64,000 nucleotides of DNA. Origin: Agaricus subrufescens (Eukaryota > Basidiomycota > Agaricomycetes > Agaricales > Agaricaceae). A program made the translations under genes and the position numbers. The notes under the pieces are model-generated. The model was given only the letters and a program-made list of their open reading frames with translations. It was not told the origin of the DNA and did not search any database. Position 1 is the first letter of the stretch. The number at the start of each line of letters is the position of its first letter. The stretch spans positions 744,001 through 808,000 of the forward strand of contig CM057062.1 of NCBI GenBank assembly GCA_029945375.1, written 5' to 3'. Positions 10,133 through 21,843 of the stretch are shown here, one piece after another.

Positions 10133-13100
10133 GTGTCTGCATTTTCGCATTCTTGCTTCACTGAGGATGGTCCCAATCTGGCTCCGCCAAAGCTACTTCC
10201 AGAAGAGCGACGCATTCTGGAAGAGAACGGTGGCTGTAACAAATGCCGTCGGGTTAATGCAGGTCACTCCATTTTGCAATGTAGGAATGATGCCCCCTCT
10301 GGGGATGGGTATCGCCCTGTCACTTATCGTATTCTGAAGGACCATAATGGCAATCCTACATCCAGTCGATCCACTTCCTCTTCATACAACAACAACAATT
10401 CTTTGTCTAATCACACTTCATCCTCATCCTCTAATAGCAAGCGTCCTCATGGAGGGCAGGAAGGTTCCAGTTCATTGAAACAAGTCAAGCAGACCAATGC
10501 TATACAGCAGGACAGTTCTGGGGATAGCGATATCGCCGTGGCAGCTGCCTTGTATGCGACAGAGGCGGACTCTTTCGAAGAATCTTTCATCATGCCCGTC
10601 TTGCCGTCGAGGAGTCTTCCTATACATCCTACTCCTGCCGAATCTTCCTACATACGTAACAGGCGTGCAAACCTCACTCGACCGTCCTTAATACAAACGG
10701 ATATCTCATCATACATGCGCCGTGTCTCCTGCCCTAATAATGCTTCTTTCATAACAGAAGTTAGTGAGAGCGAAGATCCCGCTGTTCACGTTTCTTCTGT
10801 TGTGAGTGCCGTTAACTCGGGACAGTTATTATGGTCATGTGCACTGATTAATGATGATTCCAGAGAAATCACGAACGTCGAGGCGCTGATTGACACTGGT
10901 GCTTCTGTGGTTTTGATAAGAGATACCCTTGCAGAGCGACTGCATCTTCCACGTTTCCACCTGAAGAGACCCATTGCCATTGAGACCACAACAAAAACCC
11001 GTAAACAGCTAGACTACTTTGTAAACTTACATCTCACCTCTCGCAACACCTCTTACATTGCGAAACCTGTACAAGCAATTATTTCTGATTCCTTGTCTAA
11101 CGACATCATCCTTGGGATGCCTTTCCTTGAGAAGAACTCCATCATCGTCGACGCTGCAATAGGCAGTGTGACGGACAAATCTGTAAATGTGTTGTTAGTC
11201 AATGGGTGCACCCACAAGGCACTGGGCCATAAACATCGTAAAATCCCATCGGCTCACAAGCGGCTGATAACCACTAGAAAGTACCGAAATTCCTTGCTGG
11301 CAGATCTGAAGAACCGCCTAGCCATTGCCAAACGGACATTGGACTTGAATCACACAGTGTCTACTGTGCCCATTGATGTTATAACCTCGGCAATCATTGC
11401 TAGGGTACAACAGATAGAAGAGACGACATCGTTAGATAATGAAAGAGAACACATTCTGAACAAATTCCATTCCGTGTTTGAGGACGTGCCTCATGTTGAC
11501 AGATTACCAGATGACGTCTTAGCGGAAATTAAGTTGAAGGATGCATCGAAGTTGATCCAGACACGTACCTATGCATGTCCTAGGAGGTACCGGGACGCAT
11601 GGAAAACCCTTATCCAACAACATCTTGATGCGGGGAGGATCCGTGCCTCATCTGCACCAACCACCTCACCTGCCTTCATCATACCCAAAGCGGATCCAGC
11701 TGCGCTACCACACTGGGTGAATGATTACCGACAATTGAATAAGAACACAGTACCTGATAGATATCCACTCCCTCATATTGACGACATCCTGTCTGATTGC
11801 GGTAAAGGAAAGATCTGGGGAACAATTGATATGACAAATGCCTTCTTCCAAACGAAAATGAAACCTAGTGACATACCGCTCATGGCAGTAACAACACCCT
11901 TCGGACTCTTTGAGTGGTGCGTGATGCCTATGGGATTGCACAATGCTCCTGCGATACATCAGAGGCATGTCAACAAAGTGCTGCAGCACCTCATCAGGAA
12001 GTTTTGCCATATTTATCTAGACGACATTGTTATCTGGTCTGATAGTGTGGAAGAGCACTGCCAGCACATCCGACAGATTTTGGCTGCATTGAGAGACACT
12101 GGTTTGTATTGCAACCTAAAGAAAACAAAGCTGTTTCAGCAAGAAATCTTTTTCCTTGGTCATATCATTAATGCAGGAGGCATTCATGCCGACAACAGTA
12201 AGATTGATCGCATCATAAATTGGCCCCAGCCTTCGTGTGCCAAGGACGTTCGTAAGTTCCTGGGATTGGTCCGATATCTTGCTGCATTCTTGCCACAACT
12301 TGCGCAATACACCCGTGTCCTGAATAAGTTGACAGACAAGGAAGCGGATTTAGAATTTCCCGAGTGGACACCTGCCCACAATTCCGCCTTCGAGGGTATC
12401 AAGTCCCTTGTGCTAAGTGCAGATTGCTTAACCATAATCGATCATAGTAAAATGCCAGACTCACGTATATTTGTAACTACGGATGCGTCGGATTTTCAGT
12501 CGGGGGCTATGCTCAGTTTTGGCCCCACTTGGGAACTTTCCCGTCCTGTGGCTTTTGAGTCCCGTCCCTTCAAAAATGCTGAGTTGAACTATCCTGTTCA
12601 CAAGAAAGAATTACTTGCAATTGTGTGGGCCCTGGACAAGTGGCGTTCAGATCTGTTGGGGGTCCCGTTTACTGTGTTGACAGATCATCGCACACTTGAA
12701 TGTTTTCAGTCGCAAAAACACCTATCACGCCGACAAGCTCGGTGGTCCGAATTTCTACAACAATACGATTTTGACATTGTATACGTGAATGGCAGTGACA
12801 ACACAGCTGCTGATGCATTGTCACGAACGTCATTCCCTGAATGCGACACTGAAATGAAAGCTTGGCACATGTCCAATTATGATACGTTGGATGAGCTGGA
12901 CGTACCTGTCTGCTCCATTCTTCGTTCCACAAACTGCTCACCGATGACCTCCTGCCATGAATTGACGGCTGTACACCACATTGCAGCACCCGTGCTTGAA
13001 ATTAGTCATGACAATGAACTGTACAAATCAATCGCAGAAGGGTATGACTCAGACCCATGGTGCAAGAAAGCCTTGGAGACTGTGATGGACGGCTTAGAGA

Positions 13101-14462
13101 AGAGAGGCAACCTCCTTTACTTCAAGGGCCGACTCGTAATCCCTCGTGTGAATAACCTGCCAAATGTGATATGTTCACTAGCCCACAATGCATTGGGACA
13201 TTTTGGCTTTGAAAAGAGTTACATGGCATTGCGCGAATCGTTCTTTTGGCCTGGCATGCGCACCTTCTTGGAATCCTCTTACATCCCAAGCTGCGACATC
13301 TGTCAGCGTACGAAATCTTCCACGCAGAAGCCTGTAGGCCCGCTGCATCCCCTACCTGTTCCAGATAAGCGGTTCCAAACAGTGGCCATTGACTTCATTG
13401 GCCCATTTCCAGAAGAGAATGGTTTTGACCATGTACTCACGATGACCGATCAGCTGGGGGCTGATGTCCGAATTGTCCCCTGCAAAAAGAATCTATCCGC
13501 CCGGGACCTCGCTGTCCTGTTCTTTGACGAGTGGTTCTGTGAGAATGGGCTGCCAGAGTCCATTGTATCAGACCATGATGTACTTTTCTTGTCCCGATTT
13601 TGGACGCACTTACATGAAATGACGGGCATCACATTGAAACTCTCTTCGTCATTTCATCCACAGACTGATGGCCTCTCTGAAAGAACCAATAAAACAGTCA
13701 CTTCGGGCTGCGCTGCTCAAACACACAAAAGGCTGGACGACTGCTCTCCCCCGTATCCGTTTCAATATCATGAACACGGTTAATGCATCAACGGGATTTT
13801 CGGGCTTCCAACTGAGGTTGGGGGTTTCTCCTCGATTGATTCCACCGATCTTCAAGGAGCCTAATGAGGATAAGTCTGAGACTCCGCTGCAATTTCTAGA
13901 ATGCGTTGCGGTTGATGTTGGTACAGCCGCAGACAACTTACTGGAAGCTAAAATTTTACAAGCCGCTCAAGCTAACAAACATCGCAGGCCTGATTTCCCC
14001 CTCGCAGTCGGTGATAAAGTCTTGCTGTTGACGAAAAATCTTCAAAATGACCCATTGTTGGACCGTTACTCAGATGCTCGTCGGCTGCAACCCAAATTTA
14101 TAGGTCCCTTCTCGATAACTGATTGTGACTCATCTCATAGTACAGTTACCCTGGATATCCCGGGTCCGGCAAACAAGTGCCGTGTTTTCCACACCTCACT
14201 AATTAAACCCTATCTTGCTGTCTCTGACACCCCCCCCACCTTTGGGGAGGTGCCAGCGGAGCCCCCTGTGAAGGATACTCCAAATGGCCCGGAACATTAC
14301 ATACACTCCATCCTGGAGCACAAGAAGAGCGGCCGCGGTTTTCGTTTTCTCGTGAAATGGGAGGGCTTCCCGGATAGCCACAACGAGTGGTTAACTTATT
14401 CCGCATTGAAACACACGACGGCGCTCGATGACTACCTTAAAAGTAATGGCCCTCTGACTTGA
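10133..14462 (+). pseudogene. pol: gag-pol of chromovirus C, 3' part, one frameshift
   Basis: The frame enters at the junction without a start codon, so it is a truncated half. It begins with the end of Gag, including a variant zinc knuckle CNKCRRVNAGHSILQC (C-x2-C-x6-H-x4-C), then a Ser/Asn-rich linker, protease (ALIDTGASVVLI), RT with IYLDDIVIWS, RNase H (TTDASDFQSG), integrase HHCC around 13190-13310, and D...D...E (DFIGPF, SDHDVLF, SERTN). A frameshift near 13695-13710 moves the rest into another frame, ending with a chromodomain (RFLVKWEGFPDSHNEW) at about 14280-14450. Otherwise the frame is open. Confidence 0.9.
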
Positions 14463-14492
14463 TACTAACAAGATTTTTAAAGGGGGGAGGAG

Positions 14493-14737
14493 TGTAAGCC
14501 ATGGCTTACAACGTCACACCACTATTCTTAGACACCTATATAAAGCTTGACGTACGTATGCTCGTTCTTCCTTCTTTCCTCTATCATCATCTTCACTCTC
14601 TGCTGTAACCCATATCCTTGATACGCGTATCTCTGTTTCCTCACTCTTGAATACACTACTTGGAAATACTCTGTTCAAGCGTGACAGTGAGTTATCTAAG
14701 TTACTATCATATTTAGTGTTCCCCTTTGTGGGTTCCA
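14493..14737 (+). repeat. 3' LTR of chromovirus C
   Basis: 245 bp, starting with the perfect 18-bp palindrome TGTAAGCCATGGCTTACA and ending GTGGGTTCCA. A purine tract AAAGGGGGGAGGAG lies just upstream and a TATATAAA box sits at 14538-14545. The 12 bp following (TGGTTGTTCATT, 14738-14749) recur beside the 5' LTR at 24656-24667, complemented. Confidence 0.9.
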
Positions 14738-16370
14738 TGGTTGTTCATTGAAAGTTACACAAGTGAGCCTCCAAGTTATCAACATGGTATTAGGTCCAGT
14801 CCTATCACCATTATCCATTGGTTTTCAAGTGATTTGGATGGGATGTTGGCTGATGCAGCGACCATCAAGGTAAGTAGGTTTTCTTTGAAACAATCCAGGA
14901 GTCCTGTTTAAATAATTGTAAAGGATTTGGCCATGATGCGCTGTTTTCCCAAACCACTCAAAATATATGAAGTCCTCAATATATATGGGCGAAACATTGT
15001 GTCTACTGAGGGGGATGTATGGAAAAAATATAGACAAATTTCTGCCCCATCATTTTCAGAAGTAGGTAAACCTTTTCCTTGTGCCTGAGAGATTTATAAC
15101 TATAAGATCAGAAAAATAACAGACTAGCTTGGGCCAAAACCCGTTGAGTAATCAACGACATGGTTGAAAACATATGGCATAATGCAGGTGCAACAGTAGC
15201 CCACATGGTGGATCTGACACTGCTGGTTAGTTTGACTTTATAATGAGAGTTGTTTGCTGACCTTCCTTTTCAGCTGACCCTGCTGGTTATTAGTTCTGCT
15301 GATAAAGGTGCCCAATGGTCCTTCATAGGGCGGTGCTGAAAACACAGTACATAGGTTTTGGCCAAACAGTCTCCTGGGTAGACAATGTTAACCACAAGCT
15401 GAACAGCCACTTGCTTACTTTCTGCAAGGCATTACACACCACTGCTTCAAGCCTCATTCACCACTACCTTTACCCCAAGTGGGCCAAATTGTTACTTCCC
15501 AGATTGAGGAAGCTACAACTAGCTAAAAATGAATTACAGGTTTGTGATAATGCAATAACAATATACTGAATACACATGATATGTGTTACAGCTTTATATG
15601 CAAGAAATGATTGCAGATTGTCTTGCTTCCGATGTTCAAGATAAACACAACCTCTTTAGCAGTCTTATTCAGGCAAACAAGGAAGGACTGGAAGGCATGG
15701 ATCTTACAGAAGAGGAGTTAATAAGTTTGTGTGTCCTCACAAACCTTTTTACTTCTTTGCTGATGTAGAGTTGCAGGAAATGTTTTTGTGTTTGTGATAG
15801 CTGGTCATGAGGTATGTTAACAGAAGAACAGCCACTCTTGTATCTGCCCTCAAAGTTTTGACCCAGACAACTGCGCACACACTTGTGTTCACATTTGCAT
15901 TACTGGCTTTGTGCCAGGAAGTACAAGAGAAGTTATTCAAACACATCAAGACTGTTTTCCCTGATGGGTGGAGCCCTGTAAGTTTAGCACAGGACTCCCT
16001 CAGTTGTCTGCTGATTCCTCTCTCTCAGACATATGAAGATATGTCCAACCTGATCTATGTCTTGGTGTACATTTGGTAATATAGCAGGTCTCATGACATG
16101 TCTCAAATTTATTCCTTTCAGCATTTACAATGAGACCCAGAAGAGACATCACAAGATCAAAAAGACATCACTTATTCAGTGGAACACTGAATTTTTGGAT
16201 CCTAAATCCAAGTTCTTCAAAGGCAAACAATTCTTACCTCTCAACAACAGGAACTCTGAAGAGCACCTCTCCCCATCCACACACAGTAATGGCCCCTGGA
16301 TAGGCACATATTTCTTCACAACTGCCACAGAATTGGTACAACTTTACACCAGATTTTGCCATGCTGTCAC
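14738..16370 (+). pseudogene. Cytochrome P450 gene remnant
   Basis: P450 mono-oxygenase pieces appear in the right order but in shifting frames. At about 14935-15060 is the C-helix region with NIYGRNIVSTEGDVWKKYRQ (WxxxR). At about 15335-15540 is a GFGQTVSWVDN stretch ending in PKWAKLLLPRLRKLQLA. At about 15600-15760 lies LYMQEMIADCLASD and LFSSLIQANKEGLEG, then helix I (IAGHE near 15800, TTAHTLVFTFALLAL near 15870), HIKTVFPDG and TYEDM. The ExxR and haem-binding Cys region cannot be recognised after about 16135. Several internal stops and frame changes go beyond plausible introns. Element C is inserted at its 5' end and an A/B-family element at its 3' end. Confidence 0.82.
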
Positions 16371-16661
16371 TGTTACGACCTTATAGCGATTAGCTCAGGT
16401 TGCAACTTAGGGCAAAGACTTGAGAGTGATAAGGGAATATAGCAAGTTGGTAAAGCTTAAGGAATACAGAGTATTGCTACGCTACTTATAGACAAGTCGA
16501 CTACCTAATAATAGAAAGGGAAGTCGGGCTGAGTAAGTATGCCTGAGGAGTCTGACTAACGATGAGAATAAGTACATGAGATAAGCAAGGCAAGCATATG
16601 GTTGTGGAGCAATAGCACATGGACCTGGGTCAGGGGACGGTAACAAGAATAGATCATAACA
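16371..16661 (-). repeat. 3' LTR of chromovirus B
   Basis: 291 bp. Read on the minus strand it begins TGTTATGATC and ends GGTCGTAACA. It shares diagnostic variants with the 5' LTR of A (GACTCCTC, CTTCCCTTTC, GTAGCAATAC). Confidence 0.92.
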
Positions 16662-16702
16662 TCACCCTCCGTTCAGGCTTCAGATTCCAATCGAAGCTGA
16701 AT

Positions 16703-17626
16703 TTAGACATGCGCGAAAAGGTTATTCAAGAGTTTCCTCTTGGTGTCGGCCATGATCCATTGGTCGGTCTTCTCGTTAAAACTGATGAAGTGAGGGGCAT
16801 TATCGCGTCCTCCAATGATGATGCATGCGGGTAGTCCCTTGAAAGTTTCATCCTTTCCTTTCTTCATGAGCAAGACAGTGAGGATGACATTCCAGTATGC
16901 GGCTCTTTCTCTAGGGGTCTTGTATCGATTGTTGTTGTGGGCAAACGAGTAGGTGGAGGGGGCTTTGATTTTGGCAGGCATGGTAGCGGGTGGGATAAAG
17001 TTCAGATAACAGAAAAGGCAGTTGGCTTCTTCGGTTAGTTTGGGTGAGTGGAGATTGGAGACGCGGTCCAAACCCAGGGGTTTGTTCTCCTTATCAGAGT
17101 CTTCATCCATTGAGTTGTCTTCTTGTTTTGGGATAGGCAAGGGGGTAGGATCAGGGATAGGCAAGGTTTCGGCAGGTGGGGTGTTGGGTCTAGTTTCGGG
17201 TTCTAGGCGATAAGGTTTACAGATTGCGTCTGCGGCAGCAAGTTCCTCGGCAGTTCCAACTTGGTCTAGGACGTCAAGCATTCTGACTGAGTGACAGGCG
17301 ATGGAGTGGGCGTTAAATTCGATGTGGGTGGTGGTAATTCTGGTGATTTCGGCAAGGAGCTTGTTGAAATGTTCCCCCACAATCCCTTCATCTCCCCCAC
17401 AGAGTCTGATGGGGGCGATTACTCCTCCTGCAATGTTCTGGGCGTTGTTATTCAATTGGATGATTGAGGCTCCAATTTCATGAAGTTGCGCCATGGTGTG
17501 CAAGATCCTGAGGAGGTAGCGGCGTCGGGAAATGGTGGAGTGTCTGCATTGGATGTATTCAACGTGCATAGCTTCATCAACAGGAATGGCAATGGTGCGC
17601 ATGGTTGGGTTGGTGTTGGGGTTCAT
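16703..17626 (-). CDS. Chromovirus B extra ORF4, 307 aa
   Basis: Intact homologue of the ORF at 8880-9800. The helical N-terminal half and the C-terminal YCF/YSFAYNN-type region are conserved. The central Pro-rich acidic linker is the most variable part (MDEDSDKENKP). Function unknown. It survives as a full frame although the neighbouring pol gene in this copy is full of stops, which may reflect later loss, trans-function or chance. Confidence 0.75.
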   Translation of the reverse strand: MNPNTNPTMRTIAIPVDEAMHVEYIQCRHSTISRRRYLLRILHTMAQLHEIGASIIQLNNNAQNIAGGVIAPIRLCGGDEGIVGEHFNKLLAEITRITTTHIEFNAHSIACHSVRMLDVLDQVGTAEELAAADAICKPYRLEPETRPNTPPAETLPIPDPTPLPIPKQEDNSMDEDSDKENKPLGLDRVSNLHSPKLTEEANCLFCYLNFIPPATMPAKIKAPSTYSFAHNNNRYKTPRERAAYWNVILTVLLMKKGKDETFKGLPACIIIGGRDNAPHFISFNEKTDQWIMADTKRKLLNNLFAHV

Positions 17627-17752
17627 GTTGGCTAGGAGTTCAAGCAGGGGAGCGTATTGAGCAGTGAGTGCAATGTTGGGCAGAGTAGAATGAGGAAAAA
17701 CGAAGAAAACGATCTGTTCTTATATTATTTCTTCCTCCCTATTAGGCAACTT

Positions 17753-18157
17753 CTACTGTTGCTGGTTGTTTTCTTCGGCCGGTGCTTCCCATCCATCTCC
17801 CCAAGTTCCATTTGCAGCCCATCCATGGGCATTCGGGTTTATCTCCTTGGTGAGATCTTTCAACTCGTCTTCCATCATCTGCAACTTCCTCAAGATCTTC
17901 CTGATCAACTGTCTCTCCTTCCTCATGACCTTCACCATGTGCTCCTTTTCTTCTTCATTTGCGGGATTTACCCCTTTTGGTCGATCGTAGATGAGCGGGA
18001 CATAGGTGTGGGCATAACGGTTGTCCACGTCCGTTACTGCGCTGTAGATTTTGATGAGCTCTCGCTTGGCAGAGCTCCAGAAGGAATTGATGATGAGGTT
18101 GTGGTAGGCCACTTGTTCGGGGGTGGAGAGGGTTTCGGCGGTGTTCTGGGTGCTCAT
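17753..18157 (-). CDS. Chromovirus B extra ORF3, 134 aa
   Basis: Intact homologue of 8347-8751 with the same length, the same Glu/Lys-rich predicted coiled coil and the same WGDGWEAPAEENNQQQ C-terminus. Start ATG 18157 follows the pol stop by about 65 bp. Differences from copy A are scattered substitutions without indels. Function unknown. Confidence 0.75.
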   Translation of the reverse strand: MSTQNTAETLSTPEQVAYHNLIINSFWSSAKRELIKIYSAVTDVDNRYAHTYVPLIYDRPKGVNPANEEEKEHMVKVMRKERQLIRKILRKLQMMEDELKDLTKEINPNAHGWAANGTWGDGWEAPAEENNQQQ

Positions 18158-18222
18158 GATGTCTTCTTCGAACCAATAGATGATGCTATACCGGGTAGTA
18201 GTAAGGTGGGCTTCTTTTTATA

Positions 18223-21200
18223 TCATATGAGGCTGTTGAACTTCCTATATTTGGATAGGAGTTCCTGTGCATTCTCAAGGTCGGCTGCAGATTGCCACGT
18301 ATCCTCGGAGTTGTCATATCCTTTCCAGTGCACCAGGTATTGAGCTCCTCGGCCTTTCTTCCTATGTCCACAGATCTCCTCTACTTCATATTCTTCTTCA
18401 TTATTGATGATGTCCGGGGGGGGTGGAGGTGGAGTTTTTTGACAATTGAATTCGGGTTCGTTGAATTTGGTGAGAAGTGATGAGTGGAAGACATCATGTA
18501 TGGCCCAAGTTTCAGGTAATTTTAGACGGAAAGAAGTCTCCCCAATGGGTTCTAGAATTTCAAAAGGTCCGTATCGCTTGTTGTCGAATTTTCCCGAAGG
18601 GTGGTTTGATCATACATTGGTAGCTTCTAAGAAGATGAGGTCTCCTTTGGATAAGGGGTTCTTTAGTCGTTTCAGATTTCCGCGTTCAGACATGGTGGAG
18701 TTGTACTCTTCTAATGCTGCTTGCACTTCGTTTCGGGTTTTTTCTAGTTCCATAATGAATTTGTTTGCCAGGGGGTTATCTGAGTTAACGGTTAGGTTTC
18801 CTTTCCACGGATGTATGCCATAAGTAAGGAAGAACGGGGTCTGCTTGGTTGCAGCATGGGTTTTATCATTGTATTGGAATTCCGCAGTGGGTAGCCATTT
18901 TGCCCAGTTGTTTTGTTTATAGTTGATGAAGTTTCGTAGGTAGGATTCTACTTCCTGGTTGATCCTCTCGGTTTGTCCATCGGTTTGGGGGTGGTAGGCG
19001 GTGGACAGGTTTCTCTCGATTCCTAGGGCTGAGCATAGTTCTTTCATGAATTTAGAGGTGAATTGGGGGCCTCTGTCACTAATGATGCGCTTGGGTATTC
19101 CATGTATGCACCAGACATCTTTCTTGTAGATTTCGGCTAGTTGTCTTGACGTGAGAGAGGTTTTGGTGGGAATGAGGTGGATCATTTTGGAGAATCAGTC
19201 GACTATTACGAGTATGGCGTCATAGTCCTCGGACTTGGGTAGGGGTCCAATCATGTCTATGGGTATTTCTTGCCACAGTGCCTCGGGGATGGGTAGCGGT
19301 TTGAGGGGTGTGTGACTGGGCTGGCAGTTTATTTTGTTTTTCTGGCATTGGGTGCATCCTTTCACGAATCTTTTGATGTCCGTTTTGATCATGGGCCACC
19401 AGAAGGTTCATTTTACAAGTTTGAGCATTCGGTAAGTTCCCAGATGTCCAATATTGGGTGGGTCATGGTGGTCCAAAAGTATGGATTCTCGAAGTTTGGG
19501 GTCGTCTGGTGCGTAGATTTTTCCATTTTGGTAGGTAACGCCATTTTCTTCCCAGAATAGGTCGGGTCTTTTGTTTCTTTCCTGTGTGATGTGGTATTCA
19601 TGAAGTTTGGAGTCACTAATTTGTTTCAGGATGTTGGGGGCCGCGGAGATGGAGAAGTTTCGATTCAAAAGCATGGTGGTTTCTAGTGAGGTGGGAATTT
19701 CGGACAGGGTTCGTAGGATTATGCGGTCTTTGAACATCTCGATTTGGGTTTCTGCTTTGGGGAGTTCGTGTCGGAAAAGTCTGGATAAGATGTCAGCTTT
19801 AATGTTTGTTTTGCCGGGGACATGCCTGAGTAAATAGTCGTATTCCTGGAGCATGAGATACCATCAGGCTTGACGGGCATTCAGTTTTTGCGGTTCACAG
19901 AAGTATTTGAGGTTTTCATGGTCAGTCCAGATTTCGAACTGATGTTTGGCGTCTAACAGGTAGTGTCTCCAATTTTTGATTGCTTTGATTATGGCGAGAA
20001 GTTCTTTGTCATAGATCTTGTAGTTCTTTTCTGTGTTGGTGAGAGCTTTAGACATGAACACAACCAGGTGCCATTGTCCTTCTTGTTCTTGGGATAGCAC
20101 TGCTCCAATTCCTACATTAGATGCATCGGTTTCGAGTCTGAATTTTCCTTTGTTGTCTGGTAGGGCTAGGACGGGTTCGTTGGTGATGGCGGTTTTGATG
20201 GCCTTGAAGGCGTTTTGCTCTTCGGCAGTCCACTTCCAGGGTTTTGGTGTCTTACCTCCCTTCAAGGCATTGAGCGGTGCAGCGAGAGTGCTAAAGTCCT
20301 GAATAAATCGTCGATAGAAGTTTGTGAAGCCGATGAATCATTCGATGTCCTTTACACAGGTCGGTGTTTTCCAGTTTCGAACTGATTTGACCTTTTCAGT
20401 TTCCATGCTTGCTTGGCCGTCGCCAATGACTGTTCCGAGCATTGAGATCCTGGTTGCGTTGAACTCACATTTGGTTCGTTTGAAACACAGGTTGTTTTCA
20501 TCCACTATTTTTAGGAATTGCAATGTCCATTCTTCCAGTTTGGGTAAGGAGTTGGCAGGAATGGCGAAATCGTCTATGTAGTTGACTAGTGAACCGTCTT
20601 GGATCATTTCTTGGAAGATGGTGGTCATCCAGTGAGAGAAGGTGGCTGGCGAGTTGCACATTCCGAAGAACATGACCGTTGGTTCGAAAAGTCCTCTGTT
20701 GGTGAGGATAGCTCCTTTCCATTCGTCTCCTTCCTTGATTCGTACATTGTTATAACCCCAGATGATGTCGAGTTTGTTGAAGTATTTGGCGTGTTTTAAT
20801 TTCCCGATGACTTCGCTGATTAGTGGTAGGGGGGTCTTGTCCTTTATGGTAACCGAGTTGAGTTTGCGATAATCCTGGCATAGCCTTAGTGAGCCGTCTT
20901 TTTTGGGGACAAAGAAGCAGGGGGCTGCGTAAGGGCTTTTAGACGGTCTGATGCGCTTGGTGGCGAGGTTTTCATCCAGAAATTTATTGAGCTCGATTTC
21001 CTCTTTCGGAGTCATTTCGTATACCTTTGCGTCGATTTCGTTTGGGGCGTCCGGAAGTAGGTTGACCTCGTGGTCCCATTGTGTTCGTTTCGGTAGTTTG
21101 TCGAAGTTCTTCTTGTTGAAGAGATGGGTGTAAGGTCTCATGTATTCGGGTAGATCAAGGGGATTGGTCGGGTCGGGTTCCTTTTCTTCTTCGAAGTCTT

Positions 21201-21843
21201 CCCATTTGGTCTGGAGGCGTCGTAGGTGTTCCGGTAGTAAGAAGTTGGTGTGTTTGATTGAGCATTCGGGTGGGCATCTTGAGAAGGTTACAGTTCCTCG
21301 GTTCCAGTCGATTTCCGGGTTGTGTTTGGTTAACCAGTCATGTCCAATGAAGATGTCCGCCGAGTCTAGTTCGGCTACGACTGCGTCGATAGTTTCTTGG
21401 TGTCCTTCTATGTTTAGATCCAGATTGACGAATTTGGTGATGGGTTCTTTTCCGCTTGGGGTACCGTCGGCGTTGGTTGCTTGGATGGGATGATCGAGTT
21501 TATGGGTGGGGATTTTCTGTTTATAGACGGTTCGTTTGTCGATACAGGTGTGGGTGCATCCCGAGTCAAGCATGGTTTTGGCTTGGAACGTTTCTCCATT
21601 AGGTTTGGTGATTTCCGGTTTGAGTATTAACTCCTGCACTCCTAGTCGTTTCTGAGGGCAAACATATCGATTTTTCATACGACTAGATACATTGGTTCGT
21701 GAGTTCGTGCCTACTCCGAACCTTTGGGAAAATCCTGTTGAGTTTCTTCGGCAGTTCCTTCCTCTCCGGTGGTAATGGCACGAATCTTGGTTTGCTTCTT
21801 GGGGCTTCGGCAGACCTTGGCGATATGGCCTGGTTTGCCACAA
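18223..21843 (-). pseudogene. pol: pol of chromovirus B, five TGA stops
   Basis: Same domain order as A: protease (MLDSGCTHTC), RT with intact YIDDFAIP, RNase H, HHCC/DDE integrase, chromodomain (YLVHWKGYDNSEDTW). In-frame TGA codons lie at 20338, 19864, 19408, 19195 and 18610 (leftmost base). At four of these A reads CGA and at the fifth CGG, which fits C-to-T change at CpG. The frame opens inside gag and continues past the gag stop in the -1 frame, so a fusion by frameshifting is likely. No canonical slippery heptamer is obvious. Confidence 0.9.

Larger units (their letters stand above)
10133..14737 (+). mobile_element. Chromovirus C, 3' three-quarters
   Basis: The second part of a different Ty3/gypsy element, running from the middle of its gag-pol frame through the 3' LTR. 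The missing 5' part lies at 23210-24653 in the opposite orientation. The split point coincides with pentamer GTGTC here and GACAC (its complement) there. Together the parts make an element of about 6.04 kb with two 245-bp LTRs. Confidence 0.9.
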
